From Firmicutes bacterium UBA7510 (lineage in GTDB: Bacteria; Bacillota; Clostridia; Tissierellales; Sedimentibacteraceae): a DNA stretch of 44,016 nt. This document shows, piece by piece, positions 9,236-17,464 of this stretch. The DNA is taken from the NCBI GenBank assembly GCA_002479485.1, contig DLNM01000038.1, forward strand, positions 1 through 44,016, written 5' to 3'. Each line of letters opens with the position of its first letter. The stretch's first letter is position 1. The notes below the pieces were generated by a model, which did no database searches, was not told where the DNA came from, and saw only the letters and a program-made list of their open reading frames with translations. A program made the translations under genes and the position numbers.

Positions 9236-9712
9236 ATGCAAGTAAATAATTATGTTTCTCCGTTATACACTGGCCGTGAAGCTAATTACGCTAAAAAATC
9301 AGGAACTTCAACCTTAGGAATGGATGATTTTTTAAAATTATTGGCAGCTCAGCTGGCAAATCAAGATATGATGAATCCGAGCTCAGATACTGAATTTATA
9401 GCACAAATGGCACAGTTTTCATCGCTACAGTCTATGGATTCACTTGCTAAGATGACAATGATGAATCAATCCACTGCTTTGGTTGGTAAAACTGTTGTGG
9501 TAGCAACCTATGACAAGAATAACAAGCTTGTGACAGCAGAAGGTGTTGTTGAAAAGGTTACTCTTTTTGGATCGGAGCCTGTGATAGTTGTTAATGGTAA
9601 GGAGTATCTATACTCAAATGTTATGGAAATAAAGGATCCTTCATATGTAAAGCCAGAAGAGCCTGAGAAAGAGACTGAGAAAGAGACTGAGAAAGAGACT
9701 GAAACTCCTTAA
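9236..9712 (+). CDS. flgD: Flagellar hook cap protein FlgD
   Basis: 158 aa. FlgD is the scaffold that caps the growing hook. The N-terminal signature is MDDFLKLLAAQLANQDMMNP followed by FIAQMAQFSSLQSM. The C-terminal part keeps a short beta segment (LVGKTVVVATYDKNNKL) but lacks the larger FLN/tudor-type domains of proteobacterial FlgD, as in other Firmicutes. It ends in an EKET repeat tail encoded by a 12-bp tandem repeat. AAAGGAGG precedes ATG 9236. Confidence 0.94.
   Translation: MQVNNYVSPLYTGREANYAKKSGTSTLGMDDFLKLLAAQLANQDMMNPSSDTEFIAQMAQFSSLQSMDSLAKMTMMNQSTALVGKTVVVATYDKNNKLVTAEGVVEKVTLFGSEPVIVVNGKEYLYSNVMEIKDPSYVKPEEPEKETEKETEKETETP
9662..9706 (+). repeat. 12-bp tandem repeat encoding the FlgD tail
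   Basis: Unit GAGACTGAGAAA occurs at 9671-9682 and 9683-9694, with a partial copy before (9662-9670) and a diverged copy after (9695-9706). It encodes an ETEK-type periodic acidic/basic tail in frame. Unit loss or gain would keep frame. Confidence 0.8.
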
Positions 9713-9776
9713 TATTTCAGGTATAATAAACAAAAAATTGTAATAAGTAAAAAATTAGAATAAAGGTGGTGGAGTG

Positions 9777-10163
9777 ATGACAGATATTAACTTTATAAGG
9801 AATATAAGTAATATCAATAATAATCTAGACATTAACTCCATAAAAAAACAGGATACAAACAAGCAGGGAAGCACGTTTAAGGAACTGTTTAATGAGAAAT
9901 GTCAAGAAAATACTCTTTCATTCTCTAAGCATGCAACAGAGAGGATTGAACAGAGAAATATAGATGTCACTGAATCAGTATCCAGCAGACTAAATGAAGC
10001 CTTAGTACAAGCTAAGGACAAGGGACTTAAAAATGTACTTGTTATGATTGATTCATCAGCGTTTATAGTAAATACATTAAGTAACAAGGTTATAACGGCA
10101 GTAAATAATACTGAATTAAAAGAAAATATTTTTACAAATATCGATGGAGCTGTAATAAAATAG
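9777..10163 (+). CDS. Flagellar operon protein of the TIGR02530 type
   Basis: 128 aa. The middle and C-terminal region (FSKHATERIEQRNIDVTES, then LNEALVQAKDKGLKNVLVMIDSSAFIVNTLSNKVITA) matches the small conserved family found between flgD and flgE in Gram-positive flagellar operons. Molecular role is not established as far as I know. A GTG at 9774 directly precedes ATG 9777; spacing from GGTGG (9765-9769) favours the ATG. A 130-nt gap with only a weak 6-bp hairpin (10186-10191 with 10204-10209) separates it from flgE. Confidence 0.85.
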   Translation: MTDINFIRNISNINNNLDINSIKKQDTNKQGSTFKELFNEKCQENTLSFSKHATERIEQRNIDVTESVSSRLNEALVQAKDKGLKNVLVMIDSSAFIVNTLSNKVITAVNNTELKENIFTNIDGAVIK

Positions 10164-10293
10164 CTGGTCCATTTATGGAAGCTAAGTGCTATGACTTATT
10201 GATTAGCACAACATCTAATACAGCTACAAGCTTACTAAATTAATTTATTAAGCTATTAATCTAATTTATCTATTAAAAGGAGAATGAATTATT

Positions 10294-11163
10294 ATGATGA
10301 GATCATTATACTCAGGCGTAGCTGGCTTGAGAACACACCAAACAAAAATGGACGTAGTAGGTAACAATATAGCAAACGTAAATACATACGCATATAAATC
10401 ACAAAGAGCAACATTTAGAGACATGTACTATCAAACTATAAGATCATCTAGTACAGGTGTAAATGCTACACAATTAGGATATGGTGCACAGGTTGGTTCA
10501 ATAGACACATTACATACTCAAGCAGGATATGCACCAACTGATAGACCAATGGATGTATATATAGATGGAGAGGGCTTTATAACAGTTGCTGATCCAAATG
10601 GTGGAGAGATGTATACTCGTATAGGTGCATTATCATTTATGCCGGATGGTAAAACTGGAAATTTTAGATTAGTTGATATGAATGGAAATGCTGTATTAGG
10701 TTGTAATGCAACTATAACACCAGGAACTCCTCCAACAAGTACTATCCCTGGAATAGCAGCAGATGGAACAATTGCTACAATTGCTCCTGTAGTTGTTAAC
10801 AATTTTGCTGATTACACAAATGTTTCTATAGGTGCAAATGGTGTGATTACAGGTATAGATAAGGATGGAACATCTTTACAATTAGGAGCAATAGCAGTAG
10901 CTAAAATATCTAATGCTGAAGGGCTTACTATGCAAGGAAGTTCATATTATAAAGCCATTAATAATACAGGAGCAATTTCATATGCTCAAGCTGGTAAAGA
11001 TGGTGTAGGTGCTTTTGTACCAGGCGCACTGGAAATGTCAAATGTTGACTTAGCAAAAGAATTTACAGATATGATTACAACTCAAAGAGGCTATCAAGCT
11101 AACTCAAGGATAATCTCTGTTGTAGATGAAATGCTTCAAGAATTAGTTAACTTAAAAAGATAG
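10294..11163 (+). CDS. flgE: Flagellar hook protein FlgE
   Basis: 289 aa, at the short end for FlgE. The N-terminal axial signature is SLYSGVAGLRTHQTKMDVVG followed by NNIANVNTYAYKS. The central region is Gly/Thr/Ala-rich surface domain. The C-terminal signature is VDLAKEFTDMITTQRGYQAN followed by SRIISVVDEMLQELVNLKR. It polymerises under the FlgD cap into the hook. AAAGGAG precedes ATG 10294; ATG 10297 is also possible. The position after flgD distinguishes it from the rod paralogues at 22292 and 23058. Confidence 0.95.
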   Translation: MMRSLYSGVAGLRTHQTKMDVVGNNIANVNTYAYKSQRATFRDMYYQTIRSSSTGVNATQLGYGAQVGSIDTLHTQAGYAPTDRPMDVYIDGEGFITVADPNGGEMYTRIGALSFMPDGKTGNFRLVDMNGNAVLGCNATITPGTPPTSTIPGIAADGTIATIAPVVVNNFADYTNVSIGANGVITGIDKDGTSLQLGAIAVAKISNAEGLTMQGSSYYKAINNTGAISYAQAGKDGVGAFVPGALEMSNVDLAKEFTDMITTQRGYQANSRIISVVDEMLQELVNLKR

Positions 11164-11173
11164 ATTTTAAATA

Positions 11174-11203
11174 GGTAGAAGGTGATTAATTACACCTTCT
11201 ACC
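11174..11203 (+). terminator. Stable hairpin after flgE, terminator or processing site
   Basis: A perfect 11-bp stem (GGTAGAAGGTG 11174-11184 with CACCTTCTACC 11193-11203) and an 8-nt loop, starting 10 nt after the flgE stop. It is followed by an A-rich, not T-rich, tract, so it is not a canonical intrinsic terminator. It may stabilise the 3' end of the flgE message, which is needed in large amounts. Confidence 0.55.
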
Positions 11204-11205
11204 AA

Positions 11206-11265
11206 AAATAAAACAAAATATAAGTTATTAACTTATAACTTAATAATTTACATTTTGTTTTATTT
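11206..11265 (+). repeat. Long nested inverted repeat upstream of swrD
   Basis: The outer stem is 14 bp perfect (AAATAAAACAAAAT 11206-11219 with ATTTTGTTTTATTT 11252-11265). The inner stem is 8 bp (TAAGTTAT 11221-11228 with ATAACTTA 11235-11242). It follows the GC-richer hairpin at 11174-11203, so flgE is followed by two stacked structures. The right arm supplies a T-rich stretch that could support termination. Confidence 0.7.
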
Positions 11266-11275
11266 AACAATATTG

Positions 11276-11343
11276 TTTCAATATTGTTTACAATATTTGT
11301 TTCAATATTGTTTACAATATTTGTTTCAATGTTGTTTATAGTT
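11276..11343 (+). repeat. 24-bp tandem repeat in the flgE-swrD gap
   Basis: Two identical 24-bp units (11276-11299 and 11300-11323; each begins TTTCAATATTG and ends ACAATATTTG) are followed by a diverged partial third copy (11324 to about 11343). Each unit contains the palindrome CAATATTG. It ends about 27 nt before the swrD start. Confidence 0.85.
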
Positions 11344-11370
11344 TAAAATTTTCTATATAAAGGGGCAATT

Positions 11371-11577
11371 ATGATAGTATTAGAGAAACTAAATAAGGAA
11401 GAAATAGTTCTTAATTCAAATCTTATAGAATTAATTGAAACTATTCCAGAAACAAAAATTACCTTAACATCAGGTAGATATTACTTAGTAGCTCAAACTA
11501 AGGAAGAGGTTGTAAAAAGAATTATTGAGTACAATAGAAAAATTTATAGCAATTTAATTAGAGTAAACGAGGTGTAG
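11371..11577 (+). CDS. swrD: Swarming/motor protein SwrD (FlbD family)
   Basis: 68 aa. It is a small protein starting MIVLEKLNKEEIVLNSNLIE with IPETKITLTSGRYYLVAQT, the FlbD/SwrD pattern. In Bacillus subtilis SwrD raises flagellar motor power; the position directly before motAB fits a stator-related job. The Shine-Dalgarno AAAGGGG is 7-8 nt upstream. The stop is 1 nt before the motA start. Confidence 0.9.
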   Translation: MIVLEKLNKEEIVLNSNLIELIETIPETKITLTSGRYYLVAQTKEEVVKRIIEYNRKIYSNLIRVNEV

Positions 11578-11578
11578 T

Positions 11579-12406
11579 ATGGACTTAACAATTATTATTG
11601 GTTTCATTGCTGCTGTTGCATTAGTTGGCTATGGAATACTTGGTAGTGGTACATTATGGAACTTTTGGGATCCGGGTAGTATTTACATTACTGTAGGTGG
11701 TACATTTGCTTCTACATTTATGTCAGTTCCTTTTAAGTATGTAAAAAAAATACCAGCGCATATAAAAGTAGTATTAAGAAGAGATCAAGTAAACTTAAAT
11801 GGGTATATAGATGTTCTGGTTGAATTGGCACAAGAAGCTAGGGTAAAGGGACTTTTAGCATTAGAAGAAAAAGTAAATCAAATAGAAATAGATGATGAGT
11901 TTTTAAAGTTTTGTGTTATGCTTATAATTGATGCTTTAGAGGCTACAAAGGTTAGAGAACAAATAGAAAATGAAATAAACTGTATAGAAGTAAGGCATGC
12001 TAACGCATGGAAGGTTTATGAACGCGCCGAAGCTTTTGCTCCAGCATTTGGTATGTTAGGAACTTTAATAGGATTAATAAATATGTTAATGGGATTAAAT
12101 CCAGATGATTCATCAAATTTAGGTGCTGGTATGTCAGTTGCGTTAATTACAACTTTTTATGGTTCTTTTCTTGCCAATGTACTGTTTGGACCAATCGGTA
12201 ACAAACTAAAGGCAAAACATGAAGAAGAAATGATAGTGAAAAGCTTAATAATGGAAGGAATTCTATCTATTCAAGCTGGTGAAAATCCAAAATACATAAG
12301 AGATAAATTAAAATCATACTTAACAACAAGAGAAAGAGATGATGTTTCTTCTAGCAACAGTTCTGATGATGAAGAAAGTACTGGTAAAAAGTCTAAAAGA
12401 AAATAA
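11579..12406 (+). CDS. motA: Flagellar stator protein MotA
   Basis: 275 aa with four membrane segments: about residues 2-22, 33-50, 150-172 and 182-205. The large cytoplasmic loop between helices 2 and 3 holds the charged residues that contact FliG. The MotA/TolQ/ExbB signature is AFGMLGTLIGLINMLMGL then MSVALITTFYGSFLANVLFG. The C-terminal tail is Ser/Asp/Lys-rich. GAGGTG overlaps the end of swrD, so translation is probably coupled. Confidence 0.96.
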   Translation: MDLTIIIGFIAAVALVGYGILGSGTLWNFWDPGSIYITVGGTFASTFMSVPFKYVKKIPAHIKVVLRRDQVNLNGYIDVLVELAQEARVKGLLALEEKVNQIEIDDEFLKFCVMLIIDALEATKVREQIENEINCIEVRHANAWKVYERAEAFAPAFGMLGTLIGLINMLMGLNPDDSSNLGAGMSVALITTFYGSFLANVLFGPIGNKLKAKHEEEMIVKSLIMEGILSIQAGENPKYIRDKLKSYLTTRERDDVSSSNSSDDEESTGKKSKRK

Positions 12407-12468
12407 GTTAGTACATAACATATATAGTAATATAAATAACAATTTATTATGGATAGTAGGTGAATAGA

Positions 12469-13257
12469 TTGGCAAAAAAAAGAAAACCAGAAGCTGTAAA
12501 TACTGGTGCTTGGTTAAATACTTATGCTGATATGGTAACTCTTATATTAACATTCTTCGTATTGCTTTATTCAATGTCAACTATAGATGCGCAAAAATAT
12601 GCCAAATTAGCAGAAGCTCTTTCAAATGGAAAAAATGTTATAGCTGCGCCAGAAGGTTATGTGCCAGGAGAGGATTTGCTGGATGATGGTTCTACAGCTG
12701 AAACACCTGTTATAGAAGATGAAGATTTAGAAGGATTAGATATTTTATATCAGATTATCATGAACTATGTAAAAGAAAATAACCTTCAGGAAGATGTAGT
12801 TGTTGAAAGAACTGAGGAAGAAGTATTTATACGATTTAGAAATAATGTATTTTTCGATGGTTATAGTTCAGAGCTTAAAGAAAGTGGTAGAGAAATATTA
12901 GATGTCGTTGCGTTAGGTATTCAGGAAGCAGATCCTGTTATACAGGAAATTATAATAGCAGGACATACTGCTATGGTTGAAAGTGATCCAACTAATGTCG
13001 ATAGAACTCTTTCGAGCGATAGAGCAAATGCTGTATTATTATATTTAGAAACCAAAGGTATGTTTGAACCTCAAAAACTTGTGGCAGTTGGTTATGGTCT
13101 CCATAGGCCAATAGCATCAAATGATACACCAGAGGGAAGAGCACAAAATAGAAGAGTTGAAATATATATATCTAAAAAAGGACAAACGAAGAGCTTTACC
13201 GATTATATATATGACATATTAAGCGACAGAGAAAAGAATAAAGATGTCGTAGAATAA
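12469..13257 (+). CDS. motB: Flagellar stator protein MotB
   Basis: 262 aa from TTG 12469; the alternative GTG 12460 would overlap the Shine-Dalgarno AGGTGA (about 12458-12463), so the TTG giving MAKKRKPEAV is preferred. A single membrane helix at about 20-38 contains the proton-carrying Asp (D21 in YADMVTLILTFF). The OmpA-like peptidoglycan-binding domain is C-terminal (IIIAGHTAM, SSDRANAVLLYL, RAQNRRVEIYI). It anchors the stator to the cell wall. fliM follows after 25 nt with no fliL between them. Confidence 0.95.
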   Translation: MAKKRKPEAVNTGAWLNTYADMVTLILTFFVLLYSMSTIDAQKYAKLAEALSNGKNVIAAPEGYVPGEDLLDDGSTAETPVIEDEDLEGLDILYQIIMNYVKENNLQEDVVVERTEEEVFIRFRNNVFFDGYSSELKESGREILDVVALGIQEADPVIQEIIIAGHTAMVESDPTNVDRTLSSDRANAVLLYLETKGMFEPQKLVAVGYGLHRPIASNDTPEGRAQNRRVEIYISKKGQTKSFTDYIYDILSDREKNKDVVE

Positions 13258-13282
13258 ATAAAAGATAGAAGAGGGCAAATAC

Positions 13283-14278
13283 ATGGCAGATATATTATCT
13301 CAAAGCCAAATTGATGCACTGCTTAATAATCTGACGAGTGGTGAAGTCGATATAGATGAAATAGATAAGGACAGTGAAGACAGCAAAGTAAAAATATATG
13401 ACTTTAGTAGTCCAAAAAAAGTTACAAGAGAAAATCTAAAGTTAATAAATGGTATTTATGAAAGCTATGCACGTATTGTATCTTCATATTTGACAGCAGT
13501 ATTGAGACTCTTTTGTGAAATTGAGATAGAGCAAATAGAGGAAAGTATTTTCTATGAATATAATAATGCGTTAAATGATTCTGTTTTAATGTGTGTTGTA
13601 GACTTTTTAATGCCAGACACAAAAAAGTCATGTGGGCAAATTTTAGTTAACGTATCAAAGCCATTGGCGTTTTCAATTATTGACAAGTTAATGGGCGGAG
13701 ATGGTGATGACTATAAGTATGAAAGAGACTTTACAGATATTGAATTATCTATATTAGATAATCTTTTAAGGCAGATTATAAGTAAAATGCAAGATGCATG
13801 GCAAAACACAATACCTATAATTGTTGAATTTAATAAAATAGAAACAAATGCGAGATTTATACAAAGTATAGGCTATAATGATACTGTATTATTAATAGTG
13901 CTTGACACAATAGTTAAAGGGTTAAGTGACAAAATTACAGTTTGTATACCTACAATGACAATTGATGAAATATTTAAAAAATCAGAAAGTGTTCTCAAGA
14001 TGGGAAGGAAAATATCTGATAATCTTCAAGCTGAAAATGACAAAGAGGCAATAATGGGATATTTAAAGGCATCGTATTTAAATATTGCAGGAATATTGGG
14101 TGGAACTGAGCTATCCTTAAGTGATGTTTTAAATATCCAAGTCGGAGATGTAATAGTTCTTGATGACAAAACCGATGAAGAAGTAATTGTAAAAGTAGAA
14201 GAAAAAACTTGGTTTAAAGGTAAATGGGGAATTAAAAAGAAAAGAAATGCAATAAAGATAAATGAGATTTTGTATTAA
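13283..14278 (+). CDS. fliM: Flagellar motor switch protein FliM
   Basis: 331 aa. The N-terminal LSQSQIDALLNNL (residues 4-16) is the CheY-P-binding peptide. The middle CheC-like domain (about 45-225) contacts FliG, and the C-terminal SpoA domain (about 255-328) builds the C ring with FliY. AGAGGG precedes ATG 13283. It is adjacent to fliY as in other Firmicutes. Confidence 0.96.
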   Translation: MADILSQSQIDALLNNLTSGEVDIDEIDKDSEDSKVKIYDFSSPKKVTRENLKLINGIYESYARIVSSYLTAVLRLFCEIEIEQIEESIFYEYNNALNDSVLMCVVDFLMPDTKKSCGQILVNVSKPLAFSIIDKLMGGDGDDYKYERDFTDIELSILDNLLRQIISKMQDAWQNTIPIIVEFNKIETNARFIQSIGYNDTVLLIVLDTIVKGLSDKITVCIPTMTIDEIFKKSESVLKMGRKISDNLQAENDKEAIMGYLKASYLNIAGILGGTELSLSDVLNIQVGDVIVLDDKTDEEVIVKVEEKTWFKGKWGIKKKRNAIKINEILY

Positions 14279-14301
14279 ATTCTAATGAAATGAGGTATTA
14301 T

Positions 14302-15585
14302 ATGGAAACATTAAACGAATTGTTCTTAACCGATATGGAGAAAGACGTAATAGGTGAAGTTATGAATATAAGCTTAGGTTCATCTGCTACATCGTTATCA
14401 TCTTTATTAAGCAAAAGAGTTGATATTACAGTGCCAAAGGTTAATGTTATAAGCACACAAGATTTTGACTTTCAAGATCTAGAACCAGCTGTTGGTGTAG
14501 AAATAAAATATATAGAGGGTATAACTGGTGATAATGTCCTCATATTAAAAAAAGCAGATATTAAAGTAATTTTAGAGAATTTAATGGGTGTTGAAATCCC
14601 TGATGAGGAATTCGAGCTTGATGAAATTGCTATGAGTGCAGTATGCGAAGTAATGAATCAAATGATGGGTTCAGCAGCTACAGCATTAGCAGATTTTTTA
14701 GGTAAAACAGTAAATATTTCAACTCCTATTGCATATGAAATTGGAGATAAGGCTGACTTTAAAGGTAGATATTTTTCTGACTCAGGTTATTTAGTTGAGG
14801 TTAAATTCGATTTAAAAGTTGGTGATGTAATAAACAGTGAATTTTTAAATGTTTTATCTATACCTTTAGCGAAAGAAATGGTAGGTTTATTCTTAAAAGG
14901 AACAGGACTAGGAGATGATTCTTCAAGTGAAGAATTAAACATGGAATTAGCTAATGAGGTTATTGAAAAAGAAATAGTTCAGAGTCCAAAAGTCAAAGTT
15001 GAGCAGGCTCCTGTTAAAAATGAGGTAAAGGTTGAAGAAGCTAGAAAGCCTGAAAAACAAGTTCCTAAAGCAGTTGAAAAATATGAAGAAGATTATGATG
15101 ATGAAGAAGAAATAATTGAGCGTAAAAGACCTAAGAAGAGAAGAGCCCCTAGTTATTACGAAGAAGATTATGATGAAGAAGATGATGATTACGATTATGA
15201 ATATGAAGAAAGATCTAGAAGACCTGTAGAAAGAAAACCTAAAAGAAATAGAGTTCCTGTTAATGTGGCACCTATGCAATACGAAAGCTTTGATGATGAG
15301 GAAGAGGATTTATCAGAAGAGCAACGTACTAATTTAGGATTAATAATGTCAGTACCTCTTCAAGTAACGGTAGAAATTGGTAGGACTAAAAAGAAAATAA
15401 AAGATATATTGGAGTTTTCGCAAGGAACAATAGTTGAACTTGATAAACAAGCGGGATCACAGGTTGATATAATAATAAATGGTCAAGTTATAGCTAAAGG
15501 CGATGTAGTAGTAGTTAATGATAACTTTGGTGTCAGAGTAACTGAAATAATTAAAAAAGATGAAATAGTAAAATTAACAATTTAA
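14302..15585 (+). CDS. fliY: Flagellar switch and CheY-P phosphatase FliY
   Basis: 427 aa. Residues 1 to about 205 form a CheC-like domain with both phosphatase centres of the D/S-xxx-E-xx-N type (DVIGEVMN near residue 13; SAVCEVMN near 113). A highly charged linker (about 215-337) alternates acidic DDYDYEYEE-type runs with basic KRPKKRR-type runs. The C-terminal SpoA/FliN domain is at about 345-427 (VPLQVTVEIGRTKKKIKDIL). It removes phosphate from CheY at the switch. An in-frame ATG at 14290 overlaps the GAGGT Shine-Dalgarno; ATG 14302 is chosen. Confidence 0.95.
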   Translation: METLNELFLTDMEKDVIGEVMNISLGSSATSLSSLLSKRVDITVPKVNVISTQDFDFQDLEPAVGVEIKYIEGITGDNVLILKKADIKVILENLMGVEIPDEEFELDEIAMSAVCEVMNQMMGSAATALADFLGKTVNISTPIAYEIGDKADFKGRYFSDSGYLVEVKFDLKVGDVINSEFLNVLSIPLAKEMVGLFLKGTGLGDDSSSEELNMELANEVIEKEIVQSPKVKVEQAPVKNEVKVEEARKPEKQVPKAVEKYEEDYDDEEEIIERKRPKKRRAPSYYEEDYDEEDDDYDYEYEERSRRPVERKPKRNRVPVNVAPMQYESFDDEEEDLSEEQRTNLGLIMSVPLQVTVEIGRTKKKIKDILEFSQGTIVELDKQAGSQVDIIINGQVIAKGDVVVVNDNFGVRVTEIIKKDEIVKLTI

Positions 15586-15645
15586 CAATATATATATATT
15601 TTAAATAGCTAATTATAAATAATGCAATTATTTGGAGGATTAAAA

Positions 15646-16008
15646 ATGAGTGGCAAAATAATGATAGTAGATGATGCAGCTTTTATGAGAATGATGATCA
15701 AAGATACTTTAAAGAAAAATGGATATGAGGATTTAATTGAAGCAGCTGATGGAGAAATAGCAGTTAGTCAATACAAAGCAGAAACACCAGATTTAGTTAT
15801 TATGGATATTACAATGCCTAACAAAGATGGTTTACAAGCATTAAAGGAAATTAAAGAATATGACAGTTCAGCTAAAATTGTTATGTGTTCTGCGATGGGA
15901 CAAGAATCTATGGTTGTTGAAGCAATTAAATTAGGTGCAAAAGATTTTATTGTTAAACCATTTAAACCTGATAGAATATTAAAAACTGTAACTACAGTAT
16001 TGGGTTAA
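15646..16008 (+). CDS. cheY: Chemotaxis response regulator CheY
   Basis: 120 aa single receiver domain. The acid pocket is D9/D10, the phosphorylation site is D54 (LVIMDITMP), and the switch residues include S82 (CSAMGQ) and K104 (FIVKPF). It carries the signal from CheA to FliM/FliY. An upstream in-frame ATG (15622) precedes GGAGG (15634-15638); ATG 15646 with 7-nt spacing is the real start. Its stop is 13 nt before the unusual fliO start. Confidence 0.96.
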   Translation: MSGKIMIVDDAAFMRMMIKDTLKKNGYEDLIEAADGEIAVSQYKAETPDLVIMDITMPNKDGLQALKEIKEYDSSAKIVMCSAMGQESMVVEAIKLGAKDFIVKPFKPDRILKTVTTVLG

Positions 16009-16021
16009 ATGGGGTGTTAGT

Positions 16022-16441
16022 ATTTTTAAGGAAGTATTTTCACTGATAATATCATTAATTTTAATTGTTTTAGTACTATATTTTACATATTATTTTACTA
16101 AAACTCTTTCAAAGAAAATTACAAATTACTCTACTTCTAAATATATTAAAATTGTTGATAGAATTGCACTTAGCCAAAATAAATTCTTATTAATTATAGA
16201 AATTGATGGAAAGAAACTTTTATTAAGTGTTACAGATAACAATATTAGTATTTTAAAGGAATTAGATGATTTAGTTTTAGAATCTAGTGAGCTAGACAGT
16301 CAAAGTAAGTTTGATGCAAATGCTAAGTTTGGTGAAATTCTAAAAAAAAATTTATTAAAAAATAAAATTACTTCAAAATTTATGAAAGGCAATATTAGCT
16401 ATGAAAGCGATGAATTTAATTATAAACAGGATAAAAAATAA
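16022..16441 (+). CDS. fliO: Flagellar export gate assembly protein FliO, atypical start
   Basis: 139 aa. An N-terminal membrane helix (about residues 6-25, SLIISLILIVLVLYFTYYF) is followed by a KYIKIVDRIALSQNKFLLII domain and a basic tail, the FliO/FliZ layout, exactly between cheY and fliP where fliO belongs. The frame is open from 15992 to TAA 16439-16441 but has no ATG, GTG or TTG before residue 121. The best candidate is ATT 16022, 5 nt after GGGGTG (16011-16016). CTG 16043 is a weaker alternative. The 3' end overlaps fliP by 41 nt. FliO helps assemble the FliP/FliR gate. Confidence 0.82.
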   Translation: MFKEVFSLIISLILIVLVLYFTYYFTKTLSKKITNYSTSKYIKIVDRIALSQNKFLLIIEIDGKKLLLSVTDNNISILKELDDLVLESSELDSQSKFDANAKFGEILKKNLLKNKITSKFMKGNISYESDEFNYKQDKK

Positions 16442-17177
16442 TAAATATGGATTTAAGATTATATTTATTGCTATCATGTTAATACTTTTAACTGGCACTT
16501 GTGCTTTCGCAAGTGTTGTGAATGTTGATGTAAATGGTACTAATAGTGACACATTAGAAATCATAATATTACTTACAGTACTTACATTGCTCCCTTCCAT
16601 AATAATAATGATGACCTCTTTTACAAGAATAGTTATTGTTTTATCTTTTTTAAGAAATGCTTTGGGACTTCAACAAACACCACCAAATCAAGTTATGATT
16701 GGTATTGCACTATTTCTGACATTATTTATAATGTCACCTGTATTAGAAGAAATTAATATAACGGCTTATGAACCTTATAAAAATGAGCTTATATCGCAGG
16801 ATGAATTTTATAAAAGGGCATCAGAGCCTATAAAAACATTTATGCTTAAGCAAACAGGTAAAAAAGAGCTAAATATGTTCATTACATTATCAAAGAATGA
16901 AGAAGTAATTGAAAATCAGGATATTCAGAAGCTACCACTAACAGTGGTTATTCCTGCTTTTATGACAAGTGAATTGAGAAGAGCTTTTATTATAGGATTT
17001 TTAATTTTTATACCATTTTTGATAATTGATACAATTGTATCTACTGTGCTAATGTCAATGGGTATGATGATGCTACCACCGGTTATGATTTCCTTACCGT
17101 TTAAAATACTACTGTTTGTATTAGTAGATGGTTGGACACTCTTATTCCAGACATTGATTACGACATTCAATGTTTAA
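16401..17177 (+). CDS. fliP: Flagellar export gate protein FliP
   Basis: 258 aa. It has a long cleavable-type N-terminal hydrophobic segment (about residues 17-38, IIFIAIMLILLTGTCAFAS) and then the FliP core: ILLTVLTLLPSIIIMMTSFT, FLRNALGLQQTPPNQVMIG, and the C-terminal signature PAFMTSELRRAFIIGFLIF followed by SMGMMMLPPVMISLPFK. It forms the central pore with FliR and FliQ. The start is ATG 16401 or 16410; either overlaps fliO, suggesting coupling. Confidence 0.97.
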   Translation: MKAMNLIINRIKNNKYGFKIIFIAIMLILLTGTCAFASVVNVDVNGTNSDTLEIIILLTVLTLLPSIIIMMTSFTRIVIVLSFLRNALGLQQTPPNQVMIGIALFLTLFIMSPVLEEINITAYEPYKNELISQDEFYKRASEPIKTFMLKQTGKKELNMFITLSKNEEVIENQDIQKLPLTVVIPAFMTSELRRAFIIGFLIFIPFLIIDTIVSTVLMSMGMMMLPPVMISLPFKILLFVLVDGWTLLFQTLITTFNV

Positions 17178-17195
17178 GTAATTTAGGAGGATAAT

Positions 17196-17462
17196 ATGGA
17201 TGCATCATTAGTTATGGAAATAATGCAAGAGACAATGGTTGTAATTCTAAAAATTACTGTACCATTGTTAGGGATAAGTATGATAGTAGGACTTATAATA
17301 GCTATCTTTCAGGCAGCAACACAGATACATGAACAGACATTAACTTTTGTACCTAAACTACTGACAGTAGCAGTATTACTAATAATGATGGGTTCGTTTA
17401 TAATAGCTACTATGTCTGATTTCGTATATTACTTATTCGATATAATGTCAAAATTAACATAA
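17196..17462 (+). CDS. fliQ: Flagellar export gate protein FliQ
   Basis: 88 aa with two membrane hairpin helices (about residues 15-40 and 50-75). The signature is AIFQAATQIHEQTLTFVPKL. AGGAGG precedes ATG 17196. A stop-adjacent hairpin (17465-17488) follows. Confidence 0.97.
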   Translation: MDASLVMEIMQETMVVILKITVPLLGISMIVGLIIAIFQAATQIHEQTLTFVPKLLTVAVLLIMMGSFIIATMSDFVYYLFDIMSKLT

Positions 17463-17464
17463 AA

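Noticed and set aside
10164..10293. Terminator or small RNA in the gap before flgE
   Set aside because: Only a 6-bp hairpin with a 12-nt loop (10186-10209) is seen, with no T-tract or promoter.
15100..15279. Antisense open frame opposite the FliY linker
   Set aside because: It is a low-complexity Phe/Ile-rich shadow of the acidic linker codons with no ribosome binding site or domain.
16014..16046. GTG 16014 as the fliO start
   Set aside because: It is in a different frame from the FliO domain and reaches a stop after ten codons. No single-base deletion that I tried gave a convincing joined frame.
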